NCBI GenBank assembly: GCA_033398695.1
Contig: CM065802.1
Span: forward strand, 78,788,096-78,852,095
Direction: 5' to 3'
DNA length: 64,000 nucleotides
From: Orobanche coerulescens
Taxonomy: Eukaryota; Streptophyta; Magnoliopsida; Lamiales; Orobanchaceae
The notes under the pieces were generated by a model. The model did no database searches and was not told the DNA's origin. It was given only the letters and a program-made list of their open reading frames with translations. Within the stretch, counting starts at the first letter, position 1; the number at the start of each line of letters is the position of its first letter. Positions 45,395 to 57,072 of the stretch are shown one piece after another. The translations under genes were made by a program, and so were the position numbers.

Positions 45395-48092
45395 AATATT
45401 AATGTAATTAAGAGCACGAACCAAATGCTCCATACGTCGGTAGTCCATAACTCTTCCCCCGACCCGTTTGCGCTTTCGGTGGTGTATGGTAAAAATACGA
45501 AAATTGAGAGGCGTGATTTGTGGGAGGATTTAATTTTAGTTCATCAAGTCCATACTCCATGGATGGTGGGTGGTGGTTTTAATATCGTCCTTCATCCTAG
45601 TGAAAAAAGAGGGAAAAACCCACCTATCCCGTCGGAGATGGAGGAATTTAGGGATGCTATCCTAGATTGTGAGCTCACCGATGGAGGGTATATGGGTTCT
45701 CCTTTCACTTGGTATAGTAACTCTATATGGCAAAGGTTGGATCGTATTTTTTCTCCTCCGAGTGGTACAATAAATTTAATTATTGTGTTGTTAGGCACAT
45801 TCCTAGACACACATCGGACCATCATGCTCTTCTTTGTGAATTTTCTTCCTCTTTTATAAAACATGCATACTCTTTCCGTTTCTAAAATATGTGGACTAAA
45901 CACCATGATTTTGTGGAAGTGGTTAGAGAGTCTTGGTCTATTCCTGTTCCTTTCACGGGCCTCTCCAAACTCTCAAAAAAACTTACGCGGCTCAAACTTA
46001 CTCCTAAAGATTGGAATAGGAGTGTGTTTGGGAGTATTTTTGAAAAAGTGTCCGCGGCTCAAAACCATGCGACCAAAGCGGAGGAAAATTTTAACAACGA
46101 TCCTTCCAATGTCAATAAGGAACATCTTAAAAACATGAATGATAATCTTCTTTGGACTCTTTCTCTTGAGGAGATGTTTTGGAAACAAAAAACGAAAAGG
46201 AAATGGATTATGGAAGGAGGGAGAAATAGCAAGTTTTTTCATGATTTAGTTAATAAGAAAAGGAAAATGAACTTTATTCATAATATTGCTGATAATGGTA
46301 CTACCATCTCAGATCCTACGGATATTGCCAATTCGGTGGTCCATTACTTTGAAAAATGTTTCACTAAAGATAACATCGAGTGTGAGAATGTGAGGAGTGA
46401 CATCATTCCTAAAGGTATTGACAATTTATATAATAATATGCTTTGTGACATTCCTTCGTTGGAAGAGGTGAAAGGAGTTGTGTTGGACATGGATAGTGAG
46501 AGTGTCGCCAGTCCGGATGCTTTTAATGCGAAATTATTTCAAGTTTGTTGGGACATCATTCAATTTGATATTTTTGACGCGGTCGTTGATTTCTTTAGAG
46601 GGGTGGATTTAACTCAAGCGTATGCTTCTACGACGTTGTCTTTAATTCCTAAAATTCCATACCCCAACTCTTGGAAAGATTTTAGGCCCATTAGCCTTTG
46701 CAACAATTCTTATAAGATTTTTTCTAAAATTTTGAGCAAAAGGCTTAGTGGGCTTCTTCCTTGTATTATTAACTCCTCGCAATCGGCTTTCATCAAAGAT
46801 CGTCTTATTACGGATAATATCCTTACGGCTTTAGAAGTTACTCATGATATATCCCGGTCTAAACTTAACACCATTATTAAAGTGGATATGGAGAAAGCCT
46901 ATGATAGGGTGAGTTGGGACTTGTTGTTTAAAAATTTGGAGCTATTTGGTTTATCTCCTCGTGCTATATCGCTTATTAAACAATGTGTTTGCTCACCTTG
47001 ATTTTCTATTCTTATTAATGGCTCTCCGGTGGGTTACTTCAAAGTGGGAAAGGCCTCCGATAAGGTGACCCGATCTCTCCTCTCTTATTTCTCCTTGCGG
47101 TTGATTTTTTTTCGAGACTTATTGATGACACGTTTTCTAAAAATCCAAGTATGTTTTTTATTATTCGGAAAAATGTTCGGATTACCCATTTGGCTTATGC
47201 GGATGATACCCTTCTTTTCCTTAAAGCCTCTAAAACTAATCTTCAAATTCTTAATCATTGTCTTCAACATTACGAAGGGACGTCGGGTCAAAAAATTAAT
47301 AAGGCTAAAAGCCTTTTTGTTATGCATTGCTCGGTTGGTGAAGACCATCTCATGATCAAGGAGATTACGGGGTTTGAACCTTCTTGCTTACCTATTCAAT
47401 ATCTTGGGGTCCCCCTTTGGAAAGATAAGCCGACTTTTGCTATGTTCCATATTGTGATCCTTAAAATCCAAAATAAAATTTCCATGTGGAATCACCACCT
47501 CCTTTCTTTAGGAGGTAGAATCGAGCTTATCAAATCGGTTTTAAATTCGATCGTATTTTATTGTTTTCAAGTGATTAAATCTTCCGGTAATGTTATTGTC
47601 TTTATAAAGAGACTTTTTAACAAATTTTTGTAGGGATCTAATGAGCATAGACATATAATCTATTGGGCTTATTGGAAAAAAAAATATGGTTTCCCACTAA
47701 TGAGGGAGGAATTGGATGTCGGGATCTTAATGATACCATTCGTGCGGCCGAGCTTAAAATGTGGTGGAGGTTTCGTACCACTAAGAATATTTGGTCTAAT
47801 TTTTTAAATGATAAGTATTGTAAAAGACTCCATCCTATGATTGTTAAAAGTAATCCGTATGATTCTTCGATTTGGAAAAGGCTTTGTTCTATAAGAACTA
47901 ATGCGGATGCTAATATTTGGTGTATTGGAGATGGTAATGTCTCTTTTTGGCATGATAGATGGTGTGAGTTTAGCCCGCTCTCTACTATTTTCCCGAATAA
48001 ATCCAAAGTGTGTCTTGCTTCTTTTTTGGGTTGTATGGATAGGGACAAACTTTTGGCGGCTCTCCCTAGCCATTATTGTGATTATATTAGTG
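45395..48092 (+). pseudogene. LINE ORF2, copy 1: endonuclease remainder, reverse transcriptase, fused to LTR
   Basis: Continues the endonuclease (VVYGKNTKIERRDLWEDL, WMVGGGFNIVLHPSEKRG, GSPFTWYSNS), with a frameshift near 45750. The RT domain spans about 46380-47300: DFRPISLCNNSYKI, QSAFIKDRLITDNIL, KVDMEKAYDRVSWD, and the catalytic YADD in THLAYADDTLLF. TGA replaces a Trp codon at 47001, and the GLRQGDPISP box has CAA to TAA plus a one-base loss near 47042. The C-terminal region (WFPTNEGGIGCRDLN...VSFWHDRWCEFSPLS) ends at DYIS, where an LTR sequence joins at ATTAGTG. The RNase H domain is therefore absent from this copy. Confidence 0.9.
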
Positions 48093-48740
48093 GAGAACTC
48101 TTCAACCCCAAATATTTTCAAAACTCCCGAGATCTTGTATTGACTTTCAAAGCGACCACTCGTTTCATTTCTACTTTTACAGTTTGAACTTTTTATCCAA
48201 ATGAGAAATCTCGGGAAGTCTTTTGGTGTGAATGAGCCATGGATTATTCAAGCTATTGTATTCTCGAAATGTGTTGTGTATGGCTCGTATTTGCACTTTA
48301 TACTTGGACTAACAAAATAGTGGAATTTTGCTAACCCCCGAGTAATTGAGGGGTGGATGTATGTATTGCGTCCAGGTATATACAGGTCTTTGGGGAGCTA
48401 AACACAGGATCGTTACGAAGGATGATGGAGGGCGAATGATACTAATCACATGAAGACCAGTTTGGGGTGTAGTGAGTTGGAGTTCATTGTTTGGTCTTCT
48501 CCGCTGTCATATTTTTCTATTTGTGAGTGTATTTGACCCGTGCGTGGGTATGAGTCCTGTCAGAGTTATGTATATTTGAGTTGTATGTTATTGTTAAAAG
48601 ACCAGGTCTGTCTAATGATTCGTAATTTAGCCATGACGGCAAGATATGTGATGTCCTGTTCTGTGGTTAGCCTGGTAGATTCTCACGGAGAGGGTCTGCG
48701 GCGTGTAATATTCCCGGATAGTTTCTGGGGGTGTTACATT
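48093..48740 (+). repeat. LTR tail created by the duplication (copy 2)
   Basis: Corresponds to 30095-30740 and ends GGGTGTTACA at about 48738, followed by TTTATGGTATCAGAGC, the primer-binding site (about 48743-48754). It lacks the LTR front because the duplication breakpoint lies inside the LTR. Confidence 0.88.
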
Positions 48741-50480
48741 TATGGTATCAGAGCTTAGGCTGTGGAAACCTAGGCTGTCGGATCTAGTCGGATTGTGTCT
48801 GACTGAGTCGTGTCGCGACGCATCGTCTGTGATGTCGGTCGTGATTAGTATCAAGGTGCAACCACCATCTTCGTGCGATCTGTGGATGTAAGCCTCCTCT
48901 ATTATATATTGTATTTAGTGACTTTATTACATGCGTGTTGGGAGGTAGAATTCATATTTGATACTAGGGGTATATTACGTGTGTAATGAGTTAGATATAT
49001 TGATGGATTGGACACCGAGTGGTGTAGTATGTTATGAAACTTTGAACATTGATATGTTTCGGAAAGTGTGTTGATGGTGGAAGTAGTTGAGAAACTCAAA
49101 TAGATGGTTTTGACGTATGCTTGAATTTGGTGTTTCAGAGTAGTGATTGTTGAATTGATGATTATGTATGCCGGATGAGCATGTGTTTGAAAATTGATTG
49201 TTTTGGATAGTTGTCGTAATTATATCCGATGCGTGTGTTTTCAAAAATGGTTCTCTGAAAAGTTCCTAGACTTGAGTATGTTTGTGGAAAATCAATTTTC
49301 AAAAATATTTTGATGATGCAGTCAAAAGAGGATTTAGTGTGGATTTTAAGAAGTTGTTTAAACCCTTAGCGAGCCGGCTTTGTAACTTCAAATGAATTCT
49401 TACGACTGTAATTGAAAGATGTGTTTTGAAGTATTTTAGATATGTTGTAAAATGTTACAGTCGTTGATATTTTGTCGTGTTCAAAAGGATTTTGGAAATG
49501 ATTTTAACATATTGATTTTTCAAATGACTCGAATATACGATTTTAAAAATCTTTCACATCATAAAACTTTGTTTTCTTTAAAACAAAAATGTGATTTTCA
49601 TTTTCAAAAATAAATAATGAAAGATGAAAAATCTTACTCGGCTTAAATTTTAAAATTTCGGACTTGGGAATTTATGAGAAGAGTCAGTTAGCACACGCTA
49701 ATGTAATCATTAGCTCACGCTAACGAACCTAGACTTAAGTGTGGATTGAATTGATTTAGTTAGCGCAAGCTAGCAGACTCATTAACGCACACTAATTTTA
49801 TACTTAGCACGCGTTAAGTGCATCGTGTGGGGGGATGTGGATTTTTACTTGAAGTGACAGACTAGAGTTGAACCGTGTGGTGTCAAGCCGTTGTGATGTG
49901 TTTGTCATATTACCGTTCTTGATGGGGAATTTTGGATGAGTGCCCAATTGTTGTGTTTGTGGTTTGAATTTGCTTGTGACCCATATGATGTTATTCCGAT
50001 GTGAAATTTATTTGTGATTGTTATTCCTATGCGAGTGTTGGTCTGTTGAAGTATTATGTGCGAGTATGAGTGGTTTCCCACCCGGGGACGATTCGGCGGA
50101 ACCTTTGGGGGTCGATGCTAAGGGGCATGTCTGCGGGTTACCTTGTGTGTTGTTAATTATGACGATATTGCGTGGTAACATGTGGTTACCCTGTGTATTG
50201 TCAGTTGTGATAAGGATACGTGCTGACGTAGTTATTTTGATGGCGTTGTTTCCAAAGAAACTGATCTTTCGGAATGTTGTTTTGATTTTTTTTTCAAAGA
50301 GAGATGGTTAAGACTTATGATTCATGATTTTGGTAAAACAACCCGAGGTATCAAAAGTATTTTCAATTCTTATGTGGGAAAACATATCAATTCAAAGATT
50401 TTCAAATGATATTATTTAAATGGATACCACATGGAGTTTAATGATTGACTACCATGTGTAGTATATTATGGTCGTGATTG
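48741..50480 (+). mobile_element. Coding-free internal region of the LTR element (copy 2)
   Basis: Nearly identical to 30741-32488, including the five-copy palindrome array (49688-49817) and the LTR-like block near 50080-50230. Small differences only, such as a shorter T run near 50288. No gene is seen. Confidence 0.75.
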
Positions 50481-51272
50481 TAATGATAATGGTTGTTAGA
50501 TTTCTGTTGATACTTTCTCAACTTGTTATGTTCTTTGATTTTTGCATTCGAACGAGTTGTGATATTGCTTCGGATTAACCCGTTTATCATTATGACTTTT
50601 CGGTTCGACTCTCGTGAGCCCTATGCGAAATGAACGTCTTGTATTTCCTACATGTTCATTTAATGTCTTGAGTTGAGGTGTAAACTTCGGAGTTGTTGTT
50701 CGATCGTTGTTGTTCGAACATTGTCATTTGATCGTTGTTGTTTGATCGCTGTTATCCGATTATTGTTATTGTTCGATCTCGTATCGTGATTATTGAGCGT
50801 CTGGGCCACTTCGTAATTTCCTTAATTTTTTGGGTAATTGTTCCCATATGTGATCTCCCAACCTTTGAGGTTATCGGAATTTCGTACTCTTTCAGCATTA
50901 GACTCGTGTTTTGGTTGTTGTACAGATCGGTTTTATTAATTGTAGTAATTCATGTTCGTTGCTTTTCGTAAACATTCTTGCATATTGAATCGGACCACAG
51001 TAGCTCTGTACTGCACGGACAGTGACTTGACCGTGTCATTTGACACGACCGGGAATTGCTGAAACGCTGAAAACTCGACTTTGGAGCTATATATAGCCCT
51101 TGACCGATTTTTGGGGCATTCCAGCACCTTCCCTCGAGTTTTTTTCATTCTCCACCTAAAATCCTCCATCTTGAACCCCAAAATCAAGCCATAAACATGT
51201 TCCTAACATTATAGAATCAAGATATCAAGTCCGTTGTCAAAAAATCATCCATTTCTTGGTTGAATCAAGGTA
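50481..51272 (+). repeat. Second LTR part, interrupted by the LINE (copy 2)
   Basis: Equivalent of 32489-33281, with the TATA region GAGCTATATATAGCCC near 51085 and the same boundary GAATCAAGGTA/CTTTCTTC with the LINE. A single-base loss (GGGAGC to GGAGC) lies just before the TATA box. Confidence 0.7.
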
Positions 51273-52588
51273 CTTTCTTCAATTTCAAACAAGAACCGTC
51301 TGTGGTTCCGATATGGTTAAAAGTGATAAACCTCCCTGTCCAGTGGTTTGATTTACGGGCTTTGCACACAGTTGGTTCCCTTGTTGGAACGTTTGTTAAA
51401 GCTGATCAAAACATGATTAATAGAACTAGATTAAATTATGCGAGAATCTTTGTTGAAGTGAATTTTAAAAATGTATTACCCAAATCGGTGGGTATTAGTT
51501 GTGATGGTGTTCTATCTGAGTTGGATGTGGAGTACGCAAAATTACCATGGTATTGCCAACATTATCATCATGTTGGTCACGATTTAGATGCATGTTATGT
51601 TAAGAACCCGGGACTGAAACCCAAAACATTTGTCAATAAGTTTCAAAATAAGAATAATATTGATAAAGGAAAGAATAGAGGAATGGATCCCGGTTGGGAA
51701 ATTGATGTGGCTTCAACATCTAAAGGTTTTGATGAACAAATGATTATAAGCAAAAATGGGAATACCCTAAGTGGTGCTGGAAAAAATTCTACTTTGAAAA
51801 AAAGTGTGAGTGTTAGTGATGCTTTAATTATTTCTAAAATCCCTCCCCCTAATGCTAATGAATATGATTTGAAAGTAGTGGCAGGAAACAATAACCTTGA
51901 TAGCATTGAAGAAGAACAGGAAATCCAAACGGATAACAGGTTTGCTTTGCTTCAAAATTTAGAGGAACCGGAATGTTTGGCGGAGGACATTACTGGGAAA
52001 AAAATTAGTGGAAATGTTGACCCCCTGGAACAGGAACTCGAAGCTGGCCAAGATGGAAAAAAAGGGGAACCCGAGAACCTCGGTTCAGGTCATAAGTGGG
52101 CTGCCTTAAAGCAGCCATCTTCCTCTTCTTGCATCCCTCCCCCTATTTTATTTGATAAAATGCTTGATAATGTGTTAGTTGATGAATGTGATGAGTCGTC
52201 TAATAGTTCTGGAACCCAGCCCTTATAGGAGTGTCCTGATACCTGTAGGGGCATCACTCAAGATCCCCTAAAATTCCCCTTGATTCAGAATCAATTATCC
52301 TCGGATGATGAATCTGAACCCGGGGAAATTAAGGACGATGTTGGTGAGGGTGATTCGGTCATGGTTGAGCAATCCCTCTCGGAGGGGAATGAATCTAAAC
52401 AACCGGATACTAAAAATAAACTTTTGCTTGCCCTTCCGGTTGAAATTCCGGTCGAAATTGAGATAAGACCGGAAGTGTCTATATCGTCTAAAAAATCGTC
52501 TAAAAAATCGGCTAAAAAATCTAAGAAAGAGAGATCTAGCTATACCACTTTTAAAATGGCCACTCGTCGAACCGGTACTAATGGTTAA
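51273..52588 (+). pseudogene. LINE ORF1, copy 2 (one shared stop)
   Basis: Open from the LINE boundary to TAG at 52226-52228, then open again in the same frame to TAA at 52586-52588. It encodes VVPIWLKVINLPVQWFDLRALHTVGSLVGTFVK (DUF4283-type fold) and a knuckle CQHYHHVGHDLDAC whose second Cys is Tyr here (Cys in copy 1). An acidic middle and a Lys/Ser-rich C-terminus (SSKKSSKKSAKKSKKERSS) follow. ORF1 proteins of LINEs bind the element RNA. An apparent start inside the LTR is not the native start. Confidence 0.82.
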
Positions 52589-52957
52589 TTTAATTATATG
52601 GAATGTTAGAGGTATTGGGAACGACTCAGCCCAAAAAATTGTTAAATTATTTAAAAAAGATCATCGCCTTAATATTTTGGCTCTTATTGAGCCCAAAGTG
52701 GATTTAAATGCTGCGTATTATTGTAGATTATTTGGATTTGATAAAGTTTTTGTTAACCGAAATAATCACATTTGGATTTTCTCGGGCGTTAACACTAATA
52801 TTAATGTAATTAAGAGCACGGACCAAATGCTCCATACGTCGGTAGTCCATAACTCTTCCCCCGACCCGTTTGTGCTTTCGGTGGTGTATGGTAAAAATAC
52901 GAAAATTGAGAGGCGTGATTTGTGGGAGGATTTAATTTTGGTTCATCAAGTCCATGC
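52581..52957 (+). pseudogene. LINE ORF2 start, copy 2 (cut by copia element)
   Basis: ATG lies inside the last codons of ORF1, so ORF1 and ORF2 overlap by 8 bp (ATGGTTAA), an arrangement that would allow re-initiation. The endonuclease reads MVNLIIWNVRGIGN...INVIKSTDQMLHTSVVHNSSPDPFVLSVVYGKNTKIE. This copy shows the uninterrupted ...NTNINVIKS where copy 1 has the gypsy element. It ends at the copia insertion (CATGC). Confidence 0.88.
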
Positions 52958-53998
52958 TGTTGGGTACGGGGTCGGATAATGCGCCGTGTTGCGGAAGCGT
53001 AAATATCAAGTGCGGAAATTTAAAGGACACAAGAATTTATAGAGGTTCGGCTATAAACGAGCCTACGTCCTCTCTCGGTATCTTTTTCTATAGGCTAAAG
53101 AAAAACCTCTTCTCCTCTCTTCTATCGGTCGAGGTATAACCGTTTACAATCACGTCTTCTATTGGTCCGTGATAAACCACTCGTACTTGTCTTTGCGTCG
53201 GTCCAAGTTAAACCGTTTTCCTTTTCGTAGGACAAGGAATCAACCTCTCTAGCTTTTTATGGGTACTAGATAAACTTCACTTGATAGCGATTGGGATTCT
53301 AATAATGCCGAATCCTTGATCCTAATAACACCGAATCCAATCGTATCTTTTCTTTTACCACTCGTGTATGTTTTCGTGAATTCTCACTCAAACACTTACA
53401 ATTAAGCTCAATATCAACAACAAGAATGTGTGTAATAATATCACAGGAATGGACTATTTGCTCAAGGTTGTTGTACTCAAACAATGCCATAGGAATGGTA
53501 TTTATAGGCTCCATCATCAAACTAGCCGTTAGCTGCCAGACTGCTCATTACGTACGCTATCATCTCCTTATTACGTACGCAAGCCTCGTTACGTACGTTA
53601 GCCTCCACGGGTTACGTACGTAAGCCTCTTCCAGATTCAGTCCAGGGAGTTTCGTCATTTTGATTACGTACGTTAACAATTTCTGCATTACGTGCGTTAG
53701 GCCTTATGTCACTGCTGGCGTCATATAGCCGTTGCATGCTTTTCTGACTTTGACTCCTCCAACGTTCACTTGTTTGAACTGTGTTACGTACATTATCTCT
53801 CATCCATTACGTACGTAAGCTTCATCATATTACGTACGTTAACATTGTCTTGTTACGTACGTTAGCTTTGATATTCTCCAGCATTTTGCACTTTGTTTTC
53901 CTTCGATGCTTGCTTCACCTCTTCGTTGTTTTGTTTTGTTTAGCAACTTTAATCATCAAAACATTATAAATTTATGTATTGAACAGAATGTTCCAACA
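52958..53998 (-). repeat. 3' LTR of the gag-only copia element
   Basis: 1041 bp. On the - strand a palindrome array (53865 to 53547) precedes the TATA box CTATAAATACC (about 53498-53508). It is 46 bp longer than the other LTR; the extra segment is exactly two 23-bp palindrome units (about 53821-53866). Confidence 0.92.
53498..53865 (-). repeat. Palindrome array (TTACGTACGTAA) in the copia LTR
   Basis: Ten copies start at 53547, 53570, 53588, 53611; 53663, 53687; and 53783, 53806, 53829, 53852. Spacing is mostly 23 bp, with two groups of four. The first spacer contains CAGATTCAGTCCAGGGAG. The array lies directly upstream (- strand) of the TATA box. The sequence type is the same as in the gypsy LTR at 1356-1675. 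Confidence 0.9.
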
Positions 53999-54487
53999 AT
54001 CTCCCCCTTTTTGATGATTACAAAACAACAATACGCCAATGGGATTTACCTGCAAAAATACAAATATATGTATATCTTTACAGACCAAAGTTTTCGACTT
54101 TGTCCGTTTCGTTAGAATTTTCTCCCATTTCTTTTTCGACTCATTCTTTTCTTTTCTCCTTTTCTTTTCTCATTTTCAAATATTTCATCGTCTTTTCGAC
54201 GTCTCCTCATTTTTCTTTTTCTGTCATTTTCGACTTCTCCTTTTTATTTTTCGATTTTCTCCCCCTTTTAGGGTTAATCCCATTTTCGACTTCTTTTTCT
54301 CCTTCTCCATTCTCTCCCCTTTTTTTTTCATCAAAAAGTGGATAAAATATCAATTGAAATAAATAATTCCAAAATATAAAATATGCATGATACAATTTAT
54401 GAATAATTGCAAAAAGGGTAAAAACTCCCCCTGAAAATAATATCTCCCCTTAAAAAAAAAATACTCCCCCTGAGTAAAATACAAAAA
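53999..54487 (-). other. Polypurine tract and 3' untranslated part of the copia element
   Basis: On the - strand AAAAAGGGGGAGAT (54012-53999) abuts the LTR and is the polypurine tract. The rest up to the gag stop is extremely purine-rich on that strand, with further GGGGGAG runs near 54425-54475. The same tract and flank recur at 63683. Confidence 0.8.
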
Positions 54488-56026
54488 TTAATTTTTGGGG
54501 ATCCAACCTATAGTTGGTTTTTGTTTAGAAATATAGACGATATTTGAAACGATTGTTCCTTTAGCAACCCAAATTTTCTTAATTTTTATCGTCCGTCTCG
54601 GGCTTTTGCAACTTGAAATATGATGCCCGATTTTTAAACACTTTTCGCAATGGGGTATTTTAAAATTGATGGATTCATTTTTCGAACGTGGTTTGAATCC
54701 TAACCCCTGTTTATTCAAGGTGAATTTTTGAACACCAAGCATTTGTTCAAATTTCTCGTTTCCACACGAGAATTTCTTTGTTAAAGATTTAAGCTCGGTT
54801 TGGATTTTAGCGAGATCATTCTTCAAAATATTTTCATTTTCAATACACTTTGAATGATCGATTTCAACAAATTTTCCCTTTTCGATAATTTTGGAATTTT
54901 CAATTTCCAAAGATTTAATTTTAGACTTAAGGGATTTGATTTCGGATAACGCATTTTGGAAATCCGTATGTAATAACTCAAATGCATCAAAAATTTCATC
55001 ACGGGAGGATGTACTAACCTGGATTTCGACATCGCTGTCGTCGAACGAACTTCGGGCCATGGGAGCGAGATTATTTTGATTGATGAATTCATCTTCGTCT
55101 TCATCGCTCCAAGTAGCCACAAGGACCTCCTTCTTGGGTTTGGCACGGCAATGCTTAGCGAAGTGGCCTGGTTTTCCACATAGTCGACAAGAATTGTCGA
55201 ACTTCTTAGATTCGCTCGAGATATCCTTCTTCCTCCGGTTTAATAAGGTTTGGAATTTATTAATATTTTTGGCATAATATGCCGCTTCTTCGTCGCTTTC
55301 TTCCACCAGGATTTCTTCTTTCTTTTTCGACATCTTAGCCTTCATGGCTAACGATCATTCCTTCGGCTTTGGCTTGACACTTCGTGATTTTAACACGATC
55401 TCATAATTAATTAGCGAACCAACGAGGGCGCTAAAATCGAGCGTATTGAGATCTTTGGATTCCATAATCGCGGTCACGGTGCCGTCCCATTCGCTAGGTA
55501 GTGATCGTAAAATTTTCTTAACTTTTTCACTACTAGATAATGGTTTTCCAAACGAAGCAAGTCCATTTGTGATGACCGAGAATCGGTTGAGCATATTTGT
55601 GATGGACTCGTAACCCTTCATCATGAATAACTCGTAGTCATGGAGAAGCATATTTATCTTCGTCTCCTTGACTTGAGTCGTCCCTTCGTGTGTGATTTCT
55701 AGAATTTTCCATATTTCTTTCGCACTCTCACACGATGAGATTCGATTGACCTCTTCCGGATTTAAGGCACAAAATAAGAGTTGCGTAGCCTTACAATTTA
55801 GATGGTCATTTTTCCAATCGGCATCGTCGTATTCTTCGAAGGATTTGACCGTACCGTCGGATTTGATAGGAACTTTCGGTCCAAGGCTAATAATCTTCCA
55901 AATCTCGATGTCGTATGCTCGGATGAATATCGACATCTTCTTCTTCCACGTCAAATAATTTGAGCCATCAAAGAATGGTGGTCGGTTGAGAGCAAGGCCT
56001 TCGACAGGAGAAAGTTGAAACGCCAT
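54488..56026 (-). pseudogene. Copia-type gag polyprotein (one in-frame TGA)
   Basis: Starts MAFQLSPVEGLALNRPPFFDGSNYLTWKKKMSIFIRAYD, the N-terminus of plant copia gag (UBN2/retrotran-gag type). The capsid region has CKATQLLFCALNPEEVNRI, AKEIWKILEITHEGT and EKVKKILRSLPSEW. A TGA at 55357-55355 follows residue 223, but the frame stays open for 288 more codons. That part holds a zinc knuckle CRLCGKPGHFAKHC, a long coiled coil (ALSEIKSLKSKIKSLEIENSK...), a second Cys/His motif (CEKCLKIGHHISSC) and an end with IKKIWVAKG typical of the gag-protease border. TGATCG could come from CGATCG by loss of a methylated C. It would total about 512 residues if continuous. Confidence 0.9.
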
Positions 56027-56061
56027 CGGATCTTTTCTCCTCGGATGTTAAGCCGCGTATA

Positions 56062-56077
56062 CCGCTCCAATACCAAT
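56062..56077 (-). promoter_or_regulatory. Primer-binding site of the copia element
   Basis: TTGGTATTGGAGCGG on the - strand lies next to the LTR end. It matches TGGTATCAGAGC at 10 of 12 positions, so it is a variant methionine-tRNA site. Confidence 0.75.
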
Positions 56078-57072
56078 TGTTGGGTACGGGATCGGATAAT
56101 GCGCCGTGTTGCGGAAGCGTAAATATCTAGTGCGGAAATTTAAAGGACATAAGAATTTATAGAGGTTCGGCTATAAACGAGCCTACGTCCCCTCTCAGTA
56201 TCTTTTTCTATAGGCTAAAGAAAAACCTCTTCTCCTCTCTTCTATCGGTCGAGGTATAACCGTTTACAATCACGTCTTCTATTGGTCCATGATAAACCAC
56301 TCGTACTTGTCTTTGCGTCGGTCCAAGTTAAACCGTTTTCCTTTTCGTAGGACATGGAATCAACCTCTCTAGCTTTCTATGGGTACTAGATAAACCTCAC
56401 TTGATAGAGATTGGGATTCTAATAATGCCGAATCCTTGATCCTAATAACACCGAATCCAATCGTATCTTTTCTTTTACCACTCGTGTATGTTTTCGTGAA
56501 TTCTCACTCAAACACTTACAATTAAGCTCAATATCAACAACAAGAATGTGTGTAATAATATCACAAGAATGGACTATTTGCTCAAGGTTGTTGTTCTCAA
56601 ATAATACCATAGGAATGGTATTTATAGGCTCCATCATCAAACTAGCCATTAACTGCCAGACTGCTCATTACGTACGCTATCATCTCCTTATTACGTACGC
56701 AAGCCTCGTTACGTACGTTAGCCTCCACGGGTTACGTACGTAAGCCTCTTCCAGATTCAGTTCAGGGAGTTTCGTCATTTTGATTACGTACGTTAACAAT
56801 TTCTGCATTACGTGCATTAGGCCTTATGTCACTGCTGACGTCATATAGCCATTGCATGCTTTTCTGACTTTGACTCCTCCAACGTTCACTTGTTTGAACT
56901 GTGTTACGTACGTTATCTCTCATCCATTACGTACGTAAGCTTTGATATTCTCCAGCATTTTGCACTTTGTTTTCCTTCGATGCTTGCTTCGCCTCTTTGT
57001 TGTTTTGTTTTGTTTAGCAACATTAATCATCAAAACATTATTAATTTATGTATTGAACAGAATGTTCCAACA
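56078..57072 (-). repeat. 5' LTR of the gag-only copia element
   Basis: 995 bp and near-identical to 52958-53998 except for a 46-bp deletion (two palindrome units) after about 56940 and scattered substitutions, several of them C/T or G/A. Array copies start near 56670, 56693, 56711, 56734, 56786, 56810, 56906 and 56929. Confidence 0.92.

Larger units (their letters stand above)
30088..48085 (+). repeat. Tandem duplication, copy 1 (unit about 7.4 kb plus a gypsy insertion)
   Basis: Holds LTR tail, primer-binding site, internal region, second LTR part and 5'-truncated LINE, in the same order as 48086-60924. The join at 48086-48092 fuses LINE ORF2 to the LTR at the shared ATTAGTG, which is also found at 30088 (LTR) and 60925 (uninterrupted LINE). 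Without the gypsy element and its duplication the unit is about 7,379 bp. Confidence 0.9.
52958..57072 (-). mobile_element. Gag-only non-autonomous Ty1/copia retrotransposon
   Basis: Two LTRs (52958-53998 and 56078-57072) start TGTTGGGTAC and end TTCCAACA. The target duplication is CATGC on the left (52953-52957) and CATAC on the right (57073-57077), differing by one base. Inside, on the - strand, are a primer-binding site, a copia-type gag and a polypurine tract. No protease, integrase, RT or RNase H is present in the 2.1-kb interior. Confidence 0.93.

Noticed and set aside
53547..53865. Regularly spaced short repeats that could suggest a CRISPR array
   Set aside because: The repeats are 12-14 bp palindromes with about 9-bp spacers in a plant LTR, and no cas genes are present. 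CRISPR repeats are longer with longer unique spacers.
54039..54362. Phe/Ser-rich + strand frame suggesting membrane segments
   Set aside because: It is translated from the T-rich complement of the purine-rich untranslated region of the - strand copia element.
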